Positions 31,798 through 33,105 of a stretch of 33,105 bases of DNA are shown one piece after another (the first letter of the stretch is position 1; the number at the start of each line of letters is the position of its first letter). The notes beneath the pieces were generated by a model that did not search any database, was not told where the DNA came from, and worked only from the letters and a program-made list of their open reading frames with translations. The stretch covers positions 1-33,105 of the forward strand of contig JAIYDB010000071.1 of assembly GCA_027487695.1 (NCBI GenBank). The letters are read 5' to 3'. The translations under genes were made by a program, and so were the position numbers. Source of the DNA: Cytophagaceae bacterium (GTDB taxonomy: Bacteria > Bacteroidota > Bacteroidia > Cytophagales > Flexibacteraceae).

Positions 31798-33105
31798 TTA
31801 CTCCCGTACCACCTTACGCACATAAAACTTGCCACCCACACTTTGCAAACGGAGCAAGTACATACCCTTTGGTAAGTTTCCTACTTTAAGTTCCTCACCT
31901 GCTTCCACTAGTTGGGAGAGTATTACCCTGCCATGGACATCCAATAACTGGGCGGTACCTTTATGAGATAGACGCAAGGTATTAGTGAACGGGTTAGGGT
32001 ACACTTGAAGGTTAGGTTCTTGATTTTGCCTTTGGTTGCTATTTAAAACAGGGCCTACTGGCGGGTAAATAGGGTTGTAGGGGGTGCCAATGCTATCTAT
32101 TTTACAGAAGTAGAGATATTCACCTCTTTGGAAATCGTTTCCACCTCCACCGAAAATAGCTGAACCATTAGTGAAATACCCAGCCGATTTTAGATAACGT
32201 TCGTAAACGCTTGACAACAAAATCGAATGTAAAACAACTCCGTTACTATCAAATTTCTGAAATGTGAAAGTGGGAATTCCACCGCTTTGGTAAAACAAAC
32301 TCCAACAAGTAGAATCTGACATAGGATATACCATTGTTCTGTTATTTCCAGAAAAACCTCCACGTATCATTCTTCCATTATGGTTTATGTTAGCATAAAA
32401 GAAACTTGTGTCGGTAGCGTTTGTAGATTCTAAGGCCGATACAGCATAACCGAACGGTGTCCGCTGGACCTCCAAATTCGTCCACTCAAAACCTCTGGGA
32501 TGGGAAAACAAGATCTTCCGATCAAGCATTCTTCCATTTCCCGTATCTACTTCTATACCTTGGATATTTCCTCCATTATAACCGCTTACGAATAAGTTAC
32601 CATTAGGTAAAAACTCGGCTCTGGTTGGTACACCTCTAGTATATTCAAAGGCATACTCACGTACCCACTTTCTGTTGATTACAGAATCCCACCTGCTTAA
32701 TTGCCATAAGGTAACTCTACGATTATTTATGGTTCGACCTCTTGCGCCAATGCAATAAAATCCTCCATCTGGAGAGGTAAACATATATCCGCTACTGATA
32801 GAATCTGAAAGCATATCATTGGCCCCGAATGTCCTCGTAGCTAATGTAAAACCTCTGAAATTTATCCTTCTATACACAATTGCAGCTTCATTTCCAGCTA
32901 AAATATAAGAAAGCCAAATACTTTTCCTATCTCTATCTAATGCACATCTCAAAAATGAAGTAGTATCGTCTCGGAGTATTATTGTATCCAGAAGAGCTCC
33001 ATTAATAGGATTTATCTTAAGAATTATTGGATAATAACCTCCTGAATATGGATTTGAACTCTCTGTATTAATGAAGGCAAATGCTGTGGTGGTATCTTGT
33101 ACCAA
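31798..33105 (-). CDS. T9SS type A sorting-domain protein, N terminus beyond the window
   Basis: The frame is open from the window edge to the stop at 31798 (435 codons plus), so the start, signal peptide and perhaps further domains are outside. The visible part is beta-rich with repeating segments such as GGFYCIGARGR, FLPNGNLFVSGYNGG, YAVSALEST and GSAIFGGGGNDF. These recall the propeller-like or delta-60-type repeats found in Bacteroidota secreted proteins that report on event data. No enzyme motif is visible. The last 75 residues are a clear type A sorting domain: LQVYPNPFTNTLRLSH, the middle strand LLDVHGRVILSQ, LPKGMYLLRLQS and the basic end KFYVRKVVRE. It should be exported by T9SS. It is a single gene with a terminator at 31752-31776. 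Confidence 0.9.
   Translation of the reverse strand: MVQDTTTAFAFINTESSNPYSGGYYPIILKINPINGALLDTIILRDDTTSFLRCALDRDRKSIWLSYILAGNEAAIVYRRINFRGFTLATRTFGANDMLSDSISSGYMFTSPDGGFYCIGARGRTINNRRVTLWQLSRWDSVINRKWVREYAFEYTRGVPTRAEFLPNGNLFVSGYNGGNIQGIEVDTGNGRMLDRKILFSHPRGFEWTNLEVQRTPFGYAVSALESTNATDTSFFYANINHNGRMIRGGFSGNNRTMVYPMSDSTCWSLFYQSGGIPTFTFQKFDSNGVVLHSILLSSVYERYLKSAGYFTNGSAIFGGGGNDFQRGEYLYFCKIDSIGTPYNPIYPPVGPVLNSNQRQNQEPNLQVYPNPFTNTLRLSHKGTAQLLDVHGRVILSQLVEAGEELKVGNLPKGMYLLRLQSVGGKFYVRKVVRE

Overview
The window comes from the chromosome of a Bacteroidota (Bacteroidetes) member. The signs are three TonB-dependent receptors with N-terminal carboxypeptidase-regulatory-like domains, two proteins with type IX secretion (T9SS) type A C-terminal sorting domains, a PorE-like TPR/PD40/OmpA protein, promoters of the TTTG-N19/20-TAnnTTTG type in place of -35/-10 boxes, and few Shine-Dalgarno sequences. 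No rRNA, tRNA, CRISPR array, insertion sequence or phage gene was found. I cannot name the genus.

Layout. 1-6.0 kb (minus): a 1014-aa TPR protein, then a TonB-dependent receptor, then a small secreted protein cut by the left edge. 6.0-9.1 kb: convergent gpmI (plus) and mdh (minus) sharing one bidirectional terminator. 9.1-13.9 kb (minus): a WG-repeat protein and an 877-aa PorE-like envelope protein with two LysM-like repeats added at its C terminus. 14.0-17.9 kb (plus): an EVE-domain protein, a cyclic-nucleotide-binding-like protein overlapping a GT-C-like membrane protein, and a type II NADH dehydrogenase whose terminator overlaps its stop codon. 18.0-18.7 kb (minus): a DUF2975 membrane protein with its small HTH partner. 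19.1-21.7 kb (plus): metal module 1, a periplasmic HMA-domain protein and a cysteine-motif TonB receptor. 22.1-28.6 kb: trxA, scpA, a 1403-aa T9SS-exported subtilisin-like protease, and an OmpA-family lipoprotein. 28.7-31.7 kb (minus): metal module 2, an HMA-DUF4396 membrane protein overlapping a second cysteine-motif TonB receptor. 31.8 kb to the right edge (minus): the C-terminal part of another T9SS cargo protein.

How the genes work together. Most of the window is core metabolism (glycolysis, TCA cycle, respiration, redox, chromosome segregation) mixed with envelope proteins. The strongest candidate for a little-described system is the pair of HMA/TonB-receptor modules about 7 kb apart. 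Each pairs an HMA-type metal-binding protein with an outer-membrane receptor carrying a conserved Cys-Cys motif just before its plug domain, and one adds DUF4396. Together they look like a route for a soft metal, probably copper, across the envelope. The metal and the direction of transport are inferred.

Starts were moved from the longest open frame to an internal ATG where the signal peptide, the domain or a neighbouring stop required it. Function calls rest on recognising motifs by eye; no database search was run.
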